Positions 1 to 9,174 of a stretch of DNA of 64,000 nucleotides are shown here, piece by piece (positions within the stretch are counted from its first letter, which is position 1; each line of letters starts with the position of its first letter). Source of the DNA: Clostridium sp. (GTDB lineage Bacteria > Bacillota > Clostridia > Clostridiales > Clostridiaceae); assembly GCF_022482905.1 (NCBI RefSeq), contig NZ_JAKVOI010000001.1, positions 1,365,958 through 1,429,957 on the forward strand, read 5' to 3'. Under the pieces are notes generated by a model, which saw only the letters and a program-made list of their open reading frames with translations, searched no databases and was not told the origin of the DNA. A program made the position numbers and the translations under genes.

Positions 1-85
1 TATTCTTTATAACATAAAACTCAACTAGTATAATAACTGCAATTATTATACCAGCAATAATTTCATATATTAATACAGAATTCAC
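1..85 (-). CDS. rny: Ribonuclease Y, N-terminal fragment (cut by window edge)
   Basis: Only the first 28 codons lie in the window. They begin at a GTG (83-85) preceded at five bases by GGAGGTG (91-97). They encode a hydrophobic stretch (about residues 5-23, rich in Ile, Val and Ala) followed by a Lys/Asn end. RNase Y has exactly this layout: an N-terminal membrane anchor before a coiled coil, KH and HD domains, and it initiates mRNA decay at the membrane. The position directly downstream of recA is the usual place of rny in clostridia. Identity therefore rests on context plus the membrane anchor; the catalytic HD domain is outside the window. Confidence 0.75.
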   Translation of the reverse strand, partial: MNSVLIYEIIAGIIIAVIILVEFYVIKN

Positions 86-207
86 ATGAACACCTCCTTT
101 GCTCTTCTTTATGTATCTATAATTTTAGCAAAATATACAAGCATAGAAATGGTGTCATATTTATTCAATTGGTAATTCTAATACATGATAAACCAGAATT
201 TGTCTTA

Positions 208-236
208 ATTTTATATTATATTTTATCCATTGTCAA
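208..236 (-). promoter_or_regulatory. Sigma-A promoter for rny
   Basis: On the minus strand TTGACA (231-236) is followed after exactly 17 bases by TAAAAT (208-213). The predicted start leaves a leader of about 115 bases before the rny GTG. It lies in the recA-rny gap and suggests rny can be transcribed independently of the damage-inducible recA promoter. Confidence 0.65.
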
Positions 237-291
237 GTTTGTAACTCCAATTTCACAGCCTAAATATTATCGCTTTAATGCAGGCACAAAA

Positions 292-1374
292 TTATTTTGC
301 CTGAGTTTTTGTTCCCTGCTTTTCTCCATCTGTCTTGCTGTTTTTCAATTCCTTATTTTCATCTTCAGGCTTTGCCAGAGGCAAATTATATTTTTTCCTT
401 ATCTTGTTCTCTATTTCATATCTTATATCAGGATTTTCCTTTAAAAACTGCTTGGAATTTTCCCTGCCCTGTCCCAATCTAGTTTCACCATAGGAAAACC
501 ATGCCCCGCTTTTTTGAACTAATTCTTCTCTAACCCCTACATCAAGGACATTACCCTCTCTGGATATTCCCTGATTGTACATTATATCGAATTCAGCCTG
601 CTTGAAGGGAGGTGCCACTTTGTTTTTAATAACTTTGGCCTTGGTTCTGTTTCCAACTACAGCATCACCCTGCTTTATAGCATCAGATCTTCTTACATCT
701 ATTCTGACAGATGAATAGAATTTCAATGCCCTGCCGCCAGGTGTAACCTCAGGGTTGCCAAACATGATCCCTACTTTTTCCCTCAATTGATTTATAAATA
801 CAGTTACACATCTGGATTTGTTTATAGATGCTGTCAGCTTTCTGAGTGCCTGCGACATAAGTCTTGCCTGAAGTCCTACATGAGAATCCCCCATTTCGCC
901 TTCTATTTCTGCTTTCGGCACAAGTGCCGCTACAGAATCAATTACTATTACATCAATAGCATTGGATCTTACAAGAGCTTCAACTATTTCAAGCGCCTGT
1001 TCTCCCGTATCCGGCTGTGAGACAATCAAATTTTCAATATCCACTCCCAAATTTTTTGCATAGGCTGGATCCAATGCATGCTCTGCATCGATAAATGCAG
1101 CAGCACCTCCTGATTTTTGAGCTTCCGCCACTATATGGAGTGCCACAGTTGTTTTTCCTGATGATTCAGGTCCAAAGATCTCAACTACCCTTCCTCTCGG
1201 TACTCCGCCTATACCAAGCGCTATATCCAGATCCAGGCATCCTGTTGAAATAGAATCTATGTTCAATTTACTGTTTTCTCCCAATTTCATTATAGAACCC
1301 TTCCCAAATTGCTTTTCTATTTGTCCCATAGCTGATTCTATAGCTTTCAATTTTTCACTATCAAAACTTGTCAA
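292..1374 (-). CDS. recA: RecA recombinase
   Basis: RecA is the DNA-dependent ATPase that forms nucleoprotein filaments for homologous recombination and triggers LexA self-cleavage. The 360-aa product has the Walker A motif GPESSGKT (residues 68-75), the conserved DAEHALDP segment and the [11 protein letters not shown]2-loop region, with a Lys/Glu-rich, disordered C-terminus, as usual. The start is a TTG (1372-1374) with AGAGGA nine bases upstream; no in-frame ATG fits better. The promoter carries a LexA box, so the gene is expected to be SOS-induced. It sits between pgsA and rny; the cinA gene found next to recA in Bacillus is absent here, as is normal in clostridia. Confidence 0.98.
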   Translation of the reverse strand: MTSFDSEKLKAIESAMGQIEKQFGKGSIMKLGENSKLNIDSISTGCLDLDIALGIGGVPRGRVVEIFGPESSGKTTVALHIVAEAQKSGGAAAFIDAEHALDPAYAKNLGVDIENLIVSQPDTGEQALEIVEALVRSNAIDVIVIDSVAALVPKAEIEGEMGDSHVGLQARLMSQALRKLTASINKSRCVTVFINQLREKVGIMFGNPEVTPGGRALKFYSSVRIDVRRSDAIKQGDAVVGNRTKAKVIKNKVAPPFKQAEFDIMYNQGISREGNVLDVGVREELVQKSGAWFSYGETRLGQGRENSKQFLKENPDIRYEIENKIRKKYNLPLAKPEDENKELKNSKTDGEKQGTKTQAK

Positions 1375-1394
1375 AACTTCACATCCTCTCTTAT

Positions 1395-1410
1395 AAGAAC
1401 TTACGTTCTT
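1395..1410 (-). promoter_or_regulatory. LexA (DinR) operator of recA
   Basis: A perfect palindrome AAGAAC-ttac-GTTCTT fits the Gram-positive LexA core GAAC-N4-GTTC. It begins four bases downstream of the -10 box of the recA promoter, so bound LexA would block transcription initiation. Confidence 0.85.
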
Positions 1411-1414
1411 AATA

Positions 1415-1443
1415 ATTATATATCATGGTTTATGTTTAGTCAA
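1415..1443 (-). promoter_or_regulatory. Sigma-A promoter of recA
   Basis: On the minus strand TTGACT (1438-1443), a 17-base spacer and a consensus TATAAT (1415-1420) lie about 40 bases upstream of the TTG start. The LexA palindrome directly follows, giving a compact SOS promoter. Confidence 0.85.
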
Positions 1444-1552
1444 TAGTACGTTTTATAAAAATGTACTAACTATATTATAGTATATTTTCAATTAAAGGTA
1501 TATAAAGTTATGTTTGTGTTTATACACCATTCTTAATTATAGACATAATTTT

Positions 1553-1604
1553 AGAGTTTTAATCCATTGATTTTACAAATTAAAAACCAATGGACTGAAA
1601 CTCT
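1553..1604 (-). other. Bipartite hairpin at the 3' end of pgsA
   Basis: Two nested inverted repeats, AGAGTTT/AAACTCT (1553-1559, 1598-1604) and TCCATTG/CAATGGA (1563-1569, 1588-1594), are separated by three-base internal loops. The outer arm overlaps the pgsA stop codon. The base run that follows on the minus strand (AAAATTAT) is not a good U-tract, so this may be an RNA-stability or attenuation structure rather than a strong terminator. The rest of the 228-base gap up to recA holds the recA promoter and LexA box. Confidence 0.5.
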
Positions 1605-2190
1605 ATCTGTCGGATTTCATTACTTCCTTATTTTTAACAAAATAATCCACACCGGATACTATGGTTATTATTATCGCCATGCCCATAGCAATATATGTTA
1701 TTAAATTCAATACTTTGTGGGGATGATCTACAAATACTTTAAAAATCGACATTGATACATGATTATAGTTCAAATTTATAAGCGCCAGTATAATGGCAAT
1801 TATCTGTGTTACCGTCTTTGCCTTACCCCATGGACTTGCAGCTATTACTATTCCTTCCGCTGCAGCAACCGTCCTTAGTCCGGTTACTGCAAATTCTCTC
1901 GCTATTATTATCATGGCTACCCAGGACGGTATTATATGATATTCTACAAGACAGACAAGAGCAGCTGTAACCAAAAGCTTATCCGCTAAAGGATCCATAA
2001 ACTTTCCAAATCTTGTTATCTGATTCCTGCTTCTAGCTATGTATCCATCCAATTTATCTGTTATTGAGGCAATTACAAAAACTATTATTGCAATTATTTT
2101 AAAATAAGGTACATCTTTTACAGCCATAAAAATCAAAAATACCGGAACAAGTATCATCCTAATTATTGTAAGTTTATTCGCTAAATTCAT
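1603..2190 (-). CDS. pgsA: CDP-diacylglycerol-glycerol-3-phosphate 3-phosphatidyltransferase
   Basis: This integral membrane enzyme makes phosphatidylglycerophosphate from CDP-diacylglycerol and glycerol 3-phosphate, the committed step to phosphatidylglycerol and cardiolipin. The CDP-alcohol phosphotransferase signature D-x2-DG-x2-AR-x8-G-x3-D-x3-D is complete, starting at about residue 45 of the 195-aa product, with several flanking membrane segments. I start at the ATG giving MNLANKL because GGGAG lies nine bases upstream; an in-frame ATG three codons earlier is possible. The start overlaps the end of rimO by 17 bases, pointing to translational coupling and one rimO-pgsA transcript. Confidence 0.95.
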   Translation of the reverse strand: MNLANKLTIIRMILVPVFLIFMAVKDVPYFKIIAIIVFVIASITDKLDGYIARSRNQITRFGKFMDPLADKLLVTAALVCLVEYHIIPSWVAMIIIAREFAVTGLRTVAAAEGIVIAASPWGKAKTVTQIIAIILALINLNYNHVSMSIFKVFVDHPHKVLNLITYIAMGMAIIITIVSGVDYFVKNKEVMKSDR

Positions 2191-3514
2191 CGCATACAAC
2201 TCCCATTAAATCATATTCAAAGCTATTTGTTATTTTTACCTTTATCATACTTCCCATTTCTAAGCTGTTGCTGCCTTTTATGTATATGACCCCATCTATG
2301 TCGGGAGACATTTCATAACTCCTTCCATAATACATGTCATCTTTCCGGCCCTCCACAATAACCAAATAAGTTCTTCCTACTTTGAGTTCATTTATGTTTT
2401 TTGATATGTCCTGCTGCAAAAGCATGATCTCCCCTTCCCTCTGCACTTTAATATCTTCCGGGACCTGATTTCTCATGCTGTAAGCCGGAGTATCCTCTTC
2501 CCTTGAATACTTGAAAACTCCAAGTTTATCAAACTTCATATTTTTTACAAAATTTTTTAATTCTTTAAAATCCTCTTCATTTTCTCCGGGAAAACCCACT
2601 ATCAAGGTTGTTCTTATGACAATATCCTTAACCTTGCTCCTCAACTTGTTTATGTTTTCTATTATCTGAGACTTTCTTCCCTTTCTGCCCATGGCTTTAA
2701 GTATCCTGTCACTTATATGCTGGACAGGGATATCTATATACCTGCATACCTTTTTGTTTTCGGCTATTTCATCTATAATCTCATCAGTTATCTCCTCAGG
2801 GTAGCAATAGAGAACTCTTATCCATTCTATTCCATCAATCATTGAGATGCGTTTCATGAGCTTGTGAAGCTGCTTGCTTCCATACAGGTCAATTCCATAT
2901 CTTGTAGTATCCTGTGCAATCAAAATTATCTCCTTTACACCTTTATCTGCCAGATCCCTGCATTCATCCAATATTGATTCAATTTTTCTGCTCCTGTATC
3001 TTCCTCTTATCTTGGGGATTATGCAATAGGTACAGAAGTTGTCACATCCTTCTGCAATTCTCACATATGCAGTATGGGACGGCGTAGTGATAATCCTTTT
3101 TCCCTCATTTATTTTCACATCACTGTAATTAAAATTACATATTTTTTTGTCATTGTCTTTAAAATGGATTTTAATGCTCTCATTCAACTTATCATAATCA
3201 TTGACTCCAAGCATTATATCTACTTCCGGCAAAAGCTCTGAAAGTTCTTTTCCATACCTCTGGGTTAAACATCCTGTTACAATTAATATTTTGCAATTAA
3301 ATTCACTTTTATACTTAGACATCTCGAGTACCGTATCTATGGATTCCTGCTTGGCAGACTCTATAAATCCACATGTGTTTACGATTATAACATCTGCCTC
3401 TTTCATATCGGCTACTAGATTGTATTCAGCATTTAAATTGTTTAAAATAATTTCTGAATCAACCCTGTTCTTGTCACAGCCCAAACTTATAAGTCCAACT
3501 CTTAGTTTATACAA
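2174..3514 (-). CDS. rimO: Ribosomal protein S12 methylthiotransferase RimO
   Basis: RimO is a radical-SAM enzyme that adds a methylthio group to the conserved aspartate of ribosomal protein S12. The 446-aa protein shows the N-terminal methylthiotransferase domain with its three cluster cysteines (the first in SLGCDKN), the radical-SAM CxxxCxxC motif in [13 protein letters not shown], and a C-terminal TRAM domain. MiaB is the close paralogue, but [12 protein letters not shown] and the pgsA neighbour favour RimO. The likely start is TTG (3512-3514), six bases after AGGAGG; the GTG two codons upstream directly abuts the Shine-Dalgarno sequence and is less likely. Confidence 0.93.
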   Translation of the reverse strand: MYKLRVGLISLGCDKNRVDSEIILNNLNAEYNLVADMKEADVIIVNTCGFIESAKQESIDTVLEMSKYKSEFNCKILIVTGCLTQRYGKELSELLPEVDIMLGVNDYDKLNESIKIHFKDNDKKICNFNYSDVKINEGKRIITTPSHTAYVRIAEGCDNFCTYCIIPKIRGRYRSRKIESILDECRDLADKGVKEIILIAQDTTRYGIDLYGSKQLHKLMKRISMIDGIEWIRVLYCYPEEITDEIIDEIAENKKVCRYIDIPVQHISDRILKAMGRKGRKSQIIENINKLRSKVKDIVIRTTLIVGFPGENEEDFKELKNFVKNMKFDKLGVFKYSREEDTPAYSMRNQVPEDIKVQREGEIMLLQQDISKNINELKVGRTYLVIVEGRKDDMYYGRSYEMSPDIDGVIYIKGSNSLEMGSMIKVKITNSFEYDLMGVVCDEFSE

Positions 3515-3573
3515 TTTCACCCTCCTAAATTCAGGTCATATAGTCTATATTTAATTAATGTAATACACATGTT

Positions 3574-3602
3574 ATTGTAAATCTACTTTCAACTTTTTAC
3601 AA
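3574..3602 (-). promoter_or_regulatory. Probable promoter of rimO-pgsA
   Basis: On the minus strand TTGTAA (3597-3602), 17 bases, TACAAT (3574-3579), in the 115-base gap between ftsK and rimO. The leader would be about 60 bases. The -35 box is imperfect, so confidence is moderate. Confidence 0.5.
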
Positions 3603-3629
3603 GATAAAAAGCAAATATTAATGCACAAA

Positions 3630-5894
3630 TCACTCCTTGTATTCATTTTTATCCACAAGTATCTGCCTTGGTTTTGTACCATCTTTCCCGGATATTATAC
3701 CTCTTTCCTCCATTTGTTCTATTATTCTGGCAGCCCTGTTGTAACCTACTCTAAGTCTTCTTTGGACAAGGGACGTAGAAGCCTGTCCTGAATCAATTAC
3801 TATTCTTATTGCCTCATTCAGCAGTTCGTCACATTCATCGTTTCCGGCAGATGCATTGGTGTCGATTTCTTCCATTATATCATCTTCATACTGTGGTTCT
3901 CCCTGTTTATCCTTTATGTATTCAACTACATTTTCCACTTCTTTTTCCGATATAAAAGCCCCTTGGATTCTGACAGGTTTTGACTCTCCTACAGGATAAA
4001 ATAACATATCCCCCTTCCCCAGGAGCTTTTCCGCACCGCTCGTATCGAGTATAGTTCTTGAATCAATCTGACTTGAAACGGCAAAAGATATTCTTGAAGG
4101 TATATTCGCCTTTATTACACCGGTAATTACATCAACTGAAGGTCTCTGTGTAGCTATAACGAGATGCATTCCCGCCGCCCTGGCCATCTGGGCAAGTCGT
4201 CCTATATAATCTTCAATTTCATTTGGACATACCATCATCAAGTCCGCAAGTTCATCGATTATCATGACTACAAAAGGAAGTTTGCCTTCTACTTTTTCAT
4301 CCTGTGCCAAAGCATTATATCCCTCTATATTTCTTACTCCATTATCTGCAAACAACTTATACCTTCTTCCCATTTCCTGTACGGCCCAGTTGAGTGCGCC
4401 TGCAGCCTTTTTAGGATTTGTGACTACAGGTATCAAAAGATGTGGTATTCCATTGTATACACTCAGTTCAACTACTTTTGGATCTATCATGAGCAGCTTT
4501 ACCTCATCAGGAGAATATTTATAGAGCAAACTTATTATCATTGTATTTATACATACACTTTTTCCTGATCCAGTTGCACCTGCAATTAAAAGATGGGGCA
4601 TTTTCGTCAGATCAGAAACTATGCAGTTTCCTCCTATATCCTTTCCAAGTGAAAAGCAGAGTTTATCCTTTGAATTTGAAAATTCCTTGGATTCTATTAC
4701 CTCACTCAGATATACAGCTGTAAGTTCTTTATTTGGTACTTCTATGCCTATGGCCGATTTTCCCGGTATAGGAGCCTCTATTCTAACTCCGGTAGCAGCA
4801 AGCCCAAGCGCAATATCATCAGACAAATTAACTATTTTGCTTACTTTTACACCCGGGCTTGGCTGAACTTCAAATCTGGTAACGGAAGGTCCCTTGCTCA
4901 CCTGCATTACTTTTGCCTCAACTCCAAAGCTATTCAGAGTTTCTTCAAGTTTATTGGCACTGCTTATAAGTTCCCGTTTATCTTCCCTATTCAGCTTTGA
5001 CTGGCTGTTTTTTCTGAGCAAATCTATTTTGGGATAATTGTATACCATATCCTGGGCTTCACTTTCAATCATCTTTTTATTCAGTTCTTCATTTATAGAT
5101 TTATCCGGGACTTTATCCGAAGCTATTTCTATTTCAATTGGATGATCAAGAGACTTATTTTTGTCATCCTGTTTGCTGTTGTCCTGTTCCGGCAGAACAT
5201 CATCTTCCTTGGACTTCATGAAATTCAATATCTTTATTCTGTTGTTCAAACCTTTAATAAATCCGTTCCTTTCCTCGCTGTCTTTCAATATACCTTTCCC
5301 GGCTCCACTTTTATCTTCTATAATAGTATCATCTGAATCACCTTCTTTAGATGCAAAAATACTTCCCATCCTATGTAAAATATCATATAAGGTTATCTTT
5401 GTAATCAACATGAAGGAAACAATATAAACAGCTGTAAATATAATATAACATCCTGTGTCACCAAAAAGCTTGAAAAGCGGTATGTCTATGAGCAGGCTTA
5501 TAATTCCGCCATGAAGTACACCTTCTCGCATATACAACTTTTTTATACTTTCAAATATAGTATAATATGGATAGTAATCTGACATAATTATCATCTGCAT
5601 AAAGAGCATTGTATTTATTACAAATAAAAGTATTCCATAAAATTTCCTGCTGAAACTTATTCTGTTTTTGGAAGCCAGAAGGCATCCTCCCGTAAATATT
5701 ATCAAAACCGGAAATACAAATGCACCCAGCCCCATAACCGCTATCAATATTCTCTTTACAGTTTCTCCAACTATCCCGGATGTAGAAGGTGAAAACACAC
5801 TTACAAGCATAAGAATGCCCATAGTAACAAATACTATTCCCTTTATATCATTGTTTTCATTGCGTGTTTTTCTTTTCCTTCGTCTCATTGACAT
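3630..5894 (-). CDS. ftsK: DNA translocase FtsK/SpoIIIE
   Basis: This membrane-anchored hexameric ATPase pumps double-stranded DNA through the division or sporulation septum. The 754-aa protein has a basic N-terminus, about four to five membrane segments within residues 20-170, an acidic and variable linker to about 290, and the RecA-like motor with Walker A GATGSGKS (residues 439-446) and a Walker B region ending in IIDELADLMM. A winged-helix gamma domain at the C-terminus (SLVQRRLRVGYNRAARIIEQME) reads the orientation sequences. The length suits SpoIIIE more than the longer proteobacterial FtsK. GAGGTG lies ten bases upstream of the ATG. In related genomes its upstream neighbour is tepA; here ten accessory genes intervene. 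Confidence 0.95.
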   Translation of the reverse strand: MSMRRRKRKTRNENNDIKGIVFVTMGILMLVSVFSPSTSGIVGETVKRILIAVMGLGAFVFPVLIIFTGGCLLASKNRISFSRKFYGILLFVINTMLFMQMIIMSDYYPYYTIFESIKKLYMREGVLHGGIISLLIDIPLFKLFGDTGCYIIFTAVYIVSFMLITKITLYDILHRMGSIFASKEGDSDDTIIEDKSGAGKGILKDSEERNGFIKGLNNRIKILNFMKSKEDDVLPEQDNSKQDDKNKSLDHPIEIEIASDKVPDKSINEELNKKMIESEAQDMVYNYPKIDLLRKNSQSKLNREDKRELISSANKLEETLNSFGVEAKVMQVSKGPSVTRFEVQPSPGVKVSKIVNLSDDIALGLAATGVRIEAPIPGKSAIGIEVPNKELTAVYLSEVIESKEFSNSKDKLCFSLGKDIGGNCIVSDLTKMPHLLIAGATGSGKSVCINTMIISLLYKYSPDEVKLLMIDPKVVELSVYNGIPHLLIPVVTNPKKAAGALNWAVQEMGRRYKLFADNGVRNIEGYNALAQDEKVEGKLPFVVMIIDELADLMMVCPNEIEDYIGRLAQMARAAGMHLVIATQRPSVDVITGVIKANIPSRISFAVSSQIDSRTILDTSGAEKLLGKGDMLFYPVGESKPVRIQGAFISEKEVENVVEYIKDKQGEPQYEDDIMEEIDTNASAGNDECDELLNEAIRIVIDSGQASTSLVQRRLRVGYNRAARIIEQMEERGIISGKDGTKPRQILVDKNEYKE

Positions 5895-5978
5895 GTAGTC
5901 ATCCCACCTCTGAATTTTAGACTCCTATTTAAATATTCTACACTCTTTTATTATTTCCTTTTCTGCAAAACATAAATA

Positions 5979-6008
5979 AACTGTCCCATAACAAACTTTG
6001 AGACAGTT
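5979..6008 (-). terminator. Probable terminator of the catabolic operon
   Basis: Inverted repeat AACTGTC/GACAGTT (5979-5985, 6002-6008), followed on the minus strand by TATTTATGTTTT. It lies about 75 bases past the stop of the last island gene and just before the ftsK leader, so it marks the downstream end of the island. Confidence 0.6.
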
Positions 6009-6084
6009 CACTTTTATAAACACTAATCAGTACAAAAAATTATAGCAGTAATTGTAAAATATATCAATACCCTATATTCATATA

Positions 6085-7251
6085 TTATCTTGTTCTTGCA
6101 TTTCCTGTAAAGGAATCTATAGGTAAAAATCTGTCAAACCTCAATTGGCTGATATCTGCTCCCAAAGGCTCCCCCAACACCATTTCACTTAATATTTTGC
6201 CTATGGGTGCACTGATTCCAAAACCATGTCCGCTAAATCCACAGGCTGCATATAGACCTGGAACGCCTTCTATTTGACCAATACAGGTAGTGTCATCCGG
6301 GGTCCTGTCATGCCACCCGCTCCAGGAGCGTACAATCTTAATCTTTGCAAGGCCGGGGAACAATTGTACCAAGCCTTTTGCCCCAGAAGGAATATTGTTT
6401 GGTGTCAGCCTTTTCTCCACATAAGTTCCTTCTCTTGCAAAGGCGCCAATTGTACTTCCTGCTCCAAATACCAGAGAACCATGCTCGGTCTGGTGTCCAT
6501 AATAACCTGCATTGGATGAAATAAAAATTTCATCAATAAATCTCGGTACCGGTTCCGTTACAAACACTTCACATAGTGCATGGGTGAATGGAATGTCAAA
6601 ATCCACTGTATTCAGCAATTCACGGCTTCCATAACAAGCTGCCACAATAATGTTGTCCGCCTCATAAATATGTCCCTGGTTTGTAATGATTCTCCTTGCC
6701 TTTCCTCTTACAAGATCAATTATCTCCGCCTTTTCATGATCATAGAATTTTGCCCCCAGCTCCCTGGCTTTTGAATACAGCTTCAGAGTTGTCTTCAATG
6801 GATTTGCCCTACCTTCCTCCGCACAGTAGGATGATCCAACAATTTTATCGGAAAACTCAGGTACTCTTCTTCTAAGTTCACTTCCATCGATGAACTCTAG
6901 ATGCATACCATACTTTTCAGCATGAGGGATAAAAGTCTCCATTTTTTTCATTTCCTCATTTGTTACGGCATTTCTAAAGCCACCTGTGGTTTTGTACTCA
7001 ATGCCGCCAAGCTCCTCTTCAAGCCGGGGCCATATATCTGTAACACCATACATTGCAACAGAAAGTTCAGGTACTCCCCTGAAATTCATTTTATTCAGTC
7101 CACCGTTACGTGTAGATGAACCATTCCCCACGGTTTCTTTCTCAAGTACAGTCACAGAAAGCCCCTTTCGGGCTAAAAAATATGCCGCTGCATTACCCAC
7201 AGAACCGCTGCCTACTATGATTACATCAGATTTAATTACTTCATTGTTCAT
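6085..7251 (-). CDS. FAD-dependent amino-acid oxidoreductase (DadA/HcnC/OoxB-like)
   Basis: A 388-aa flavoprotein of the D-amino-acid oxidase (DAO) fold. The N-terminal dinucleotide-binding motif GSGSVG (residues 14-19) is followed by VTVLEKE, and the C-terminal FAD contact is in AACGFSGHGFGISAPIGK. This family oxidises the C-N bond of secondary or primary amines (glycine, sarcosine, D-amino acids, proline, opines). With the three iron-sulfur/flavin genes directly upstream it matches the catalytic beta subunit of heteromeric dehydrogenases such as proline dehydrogenase, octopine/nopaline oxidase or hydrogen cyanide synthase. The substrate cannot be read from the sequence. It is the last gene of the island operon, 14 bases after the small iron-sulfur gene. 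Confidence 0.8.
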   Translation of the reverse strand: MNNEVIKSDVIIVGSGSVGNAAAYFLARKGLSVTVLEKETVGNGSSTRNGGLNKMNFRGVPELSVAMYGVTDIWPRLEEELGGIEYKTTGGFRNAVTNEEMKKMETFIPHAEKYGMHLEFIDGSELRRRVPEFSDKIVGSSYCAEEGRANPLKTTLKLYSKARELGAKFYDHEKAEIIDLVRGKARRIITNQGHIYEADNIIVAACYGSRELLNTVDFDIPFTHALCEVFVTEPVPRFIDEIFISSNAGYYGHQTEHGSLVFGAGSTIGAFAREGTYVEKRLTPNNIPSGAKGLVQLFPGLAKIKIVRSWSGWHDRTPDDTTCIGQIEGVPGLYAACGFSGHGFGISAPIGKILSEMVLGEPLGADISQLRFDRFLPIDSFTGNARTR

Positions 7252-7265
7252 TTTTAACCCTCCTC

Positions 7266-7589
7266 TTATTCACGATAATCCGCATAAATTTTAGCCATTA
7301 CAGGTCTTGCCGGTGGTCTTGATGTCGTCTCCTCCAATTCTGTTGGTTTGATTTTCAACTCTTTTGCAACAATGTCCCTGACAATTCTCTCACAGGTCAA
7401 TCCCTGACACAATCCCATTCCAGCTCTCAAATATCTTTTGATCTCATTCAACGTAAGCATGCCATCATAAATTGCCTTTCTAATTTCACCTTTTGTAATC
7501 TCCTCACAGCGGCAGATAATTAAATCATCGTCCTTATGAGGCTCGAATTCTCCCAATGGCTTTATACGATCAATACTCCTGCTTTCCAT
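7266..7589 (-). CDS. Small BFD-type [2Fe-2S] protein
   Basis: A 107-aa protein with the bacterioferritin-associated-ferredoxin-like pattern: CxC in LIICRCEEI near residue 27, and CxxxxC in GLCQGLTCERIV near residues 60-65. This domain normally holds a [2Fe-2S] cluster and, in opine-oxidase and proline-dehydrogenase complexes, is often fused to the C-terminus of the alpha subunit. Here it is a separate gene between the two flavoproteins, with gaps of 13-14 bases on each side. The likely role is electron transfer within the complex. Confidence 0.78.
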   Translation of the reverse strand: MESRSIDRIKPLGEFEPHKDDDLIICRCEEITKGEIRKAIYDGMLTLNEIKRYLRAGMGLCQGLTCERIVRDIVAKELKIKPTELEETTSRPPARPVMAKIYADYRE

Positions 7590-7602
7590 AAATTATACCT
7601 CC

Positions 7603-9171
7603 CTATTTCTTAAAAAATCTTGCACTTCCTGACAGCTCTTTTGGTACCTTGATAGTTAAGAGAACCGTCTTGTCAAATGCTTCCGATTTCTTAATATCAA
7701 TGACCTCCGCTTCTCCAACCACTTTACCTCTGCGGTCAAGGGCGCTTCCCCTGTCACCTACTGACGGCAGCGGTAAAAACTCATAAGGCAGTGTCACCGT
7801 TGCAAAACCATCACCGCAGTCATCATCTACAAGAAAAATGGCCTGACCCGAGCAGGATGCAACGCACATACCACAGTTCCTACAATCTTTGTCATCATCT
7901 ACCGCCGGGAGGGCAGTAATCTTGTCGCCTATTTTGATACATCCAAATTTACAGGCATCCTGGCATGGGTTGCAGGGTATATTCTGTGTACACTCAATTA
8001 CAGGATGAATTCCGGATTTTTTCGTTACACCAGGATACTGATCAATTTCTGTCTCATCAATGTATCCATTTTTAAGCAGAAACTGCGATATGCCGTATCC
8101 TTCATCAGTTTGAGCCAAATCCGTCCTGCCTCTATTTTCACGGGAAAACATACCCTGTCTCAATTGTTCAATGGAATTAGAATACTTTATGTACTCCTGT
8201 TCAAATTCTTTTTCTTCTATATATTTTCCATATTTGGCAGCCGCAAGCCCTGCAATATGTCCATTTATCATGGCAGAACTTGCCTCTTCAATTCCTGCCA
8301 CATCACCGGCAGCAAATATTCCAGGTATAGAAGTACAGCCATATTTGTCACACACAGGTACAAGTCCACCTCTGTCCTCCATTTTCACTCCAGTCATCCT
8401 CACCAACTGACTCATAGGATTGAGACCAACTGCCACGCATATAGTATCTATATCAAAATGTTTTTCAGTTCCCGGAATTATATTCCATGTTTTATCCACT
8501 TCACCAATGGTAACACCAGTAACCTTGTCAGTGCCCTCCGCCTTGACAATAGTATGGGACAAATAGAAATTCACTCCCGTCCTTGACAATTTAGAAGCAT
8601 GTACCCCATATCCGCCAATTCTTGGTGCAGCATCAATAACTCCAACCAATTCACATCCGGCCTGCAAAAGCTGAAAGCCAACTACCAATCCCACATTTCC
8701 GGAACCAACCATAAGAATTCTTTTGCCGGGGCACACACCGTGAAGATTAATCATTGTCTGTGCAGCACCTGCTCCAATTACTCCAGGAATTGTCCATCCT
8801 TCAAAGGGAATCATTCTTTCTGAAGCCCCGGTGGCAACAACAATACTATTTGCTTTACAAGTCTCTATATGATCTTCTTTCATGACACTCACAGTTTTCT
8901 CGGGGAAAATTCCTATAACCGGTGAATTCAAATTTACTTCTACACCACAATCCCGGGCCTCTTCAAGAAGTTCTTTTCCTATGTTAATACCTCTGACCTT
9001 TGCCTTATGTTCTTTTGAACCGAAGAATTTATGAATTTGTTTAAAAAGCTGGCCTCCTGGTTTTGCATTCTCATCAAAGACAACGGTACTCATGCCTTTT
9101 TTTGCACCTTCCACTGCTGCACACAGACCTGCGGGACCAGCACCAATTACTACCAAATCATATCTTTTCAT
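7603..9171 (-). CDS. FAD/NAD(P)-binding oxidoreductase subunit with ferredoxin domain (HcnB/OoxA-like)
   Basis: A 522-aa alpha-type subunit. It has an N-terminal FAD motif GAGPAG (residues 10-15), a central nucleotide-binding GSGNVG, and the FAD-binding FAAGDVAG of the pyridine-nucleotide-disulfide fold. Cysteine-rich segments follow: one irregular group in CTQNIPCNPCQDACKFGC and one classical CxxCxxCxxxC group in CRNCGMCVASC, suggesting two [4Fe-4S] clusters. The ferredoxin insertion distinguishes it from the basic HcnB type and suggests electrons leave to a low-potential carrier in an anaerobe. It probably works with the DAO subunit and the two [2Fe-2S] proteins beside it. Only three bases separate it from the upstream [2Fe-2S] gene. 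Confidence 0.8.
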   Translation of the reverse strand: MKRYDLVVIGAGPAGLCAAVEGAKKGMSTVVFDENAKPGGQLFKQIHKFFGSKEHKAKVRGINIGKELLEEARDCGVEVNLNSPVIGIFPEKTVSVMKEDHIETCKANSIVVATGASERMIPFEGWTIPGVIGAGAAQTMINLHGVCPGKRILMVGSGNVGLVVGFQLLQAGCELVGVIDAAPRIGGYGVHASKLSRTGVNFYLSHTIVKAEGTDKVTGVTIGEVDKTWNIIPGTEKHFDIDTICVAVGLNPMSQLVRMTGVKMEDRGGLVPVCDKYGCTSIPGIFAAGDVAGIEEASSAMINGHIAGLAAAKYGKYIEEKEFEQEYIKYSNSIEQLRQGMFSRENRGRTDLAQTDEGYGISQFLLKNGYIDETEIDQYPGVTKKSGIHPVIECTQNIPCNPCQDACKFGCIKIGDKITALPAVDDDKDCRNCGMCVASCSGQAIFLVDDDCGDGFATVTLPYEFLPLPSVGDRGSALDRRGKVVGEAEVIDIKKSEAFDKTVLLTIKVPKELSGSARFFKK

Positions 9172-9174
9172 CTC

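Noticed and set aside
281-303. Hairpin CAGGCA/TGCCTG at the end of recA
   Set aside because: It overlaps the stop codon and has no U-tract on the minus strand; the T-run is on the plus side where no gene ends.
8005-8586. Long plus-strand ORF of 193 codons opposite the flavoprotein gene
   Set aside because: It is antisense to a gene with clear FAD and iron-sulfur motifs, has no ribosome site and shows no recognisable domain; its length follows from codon bias of the real gene.
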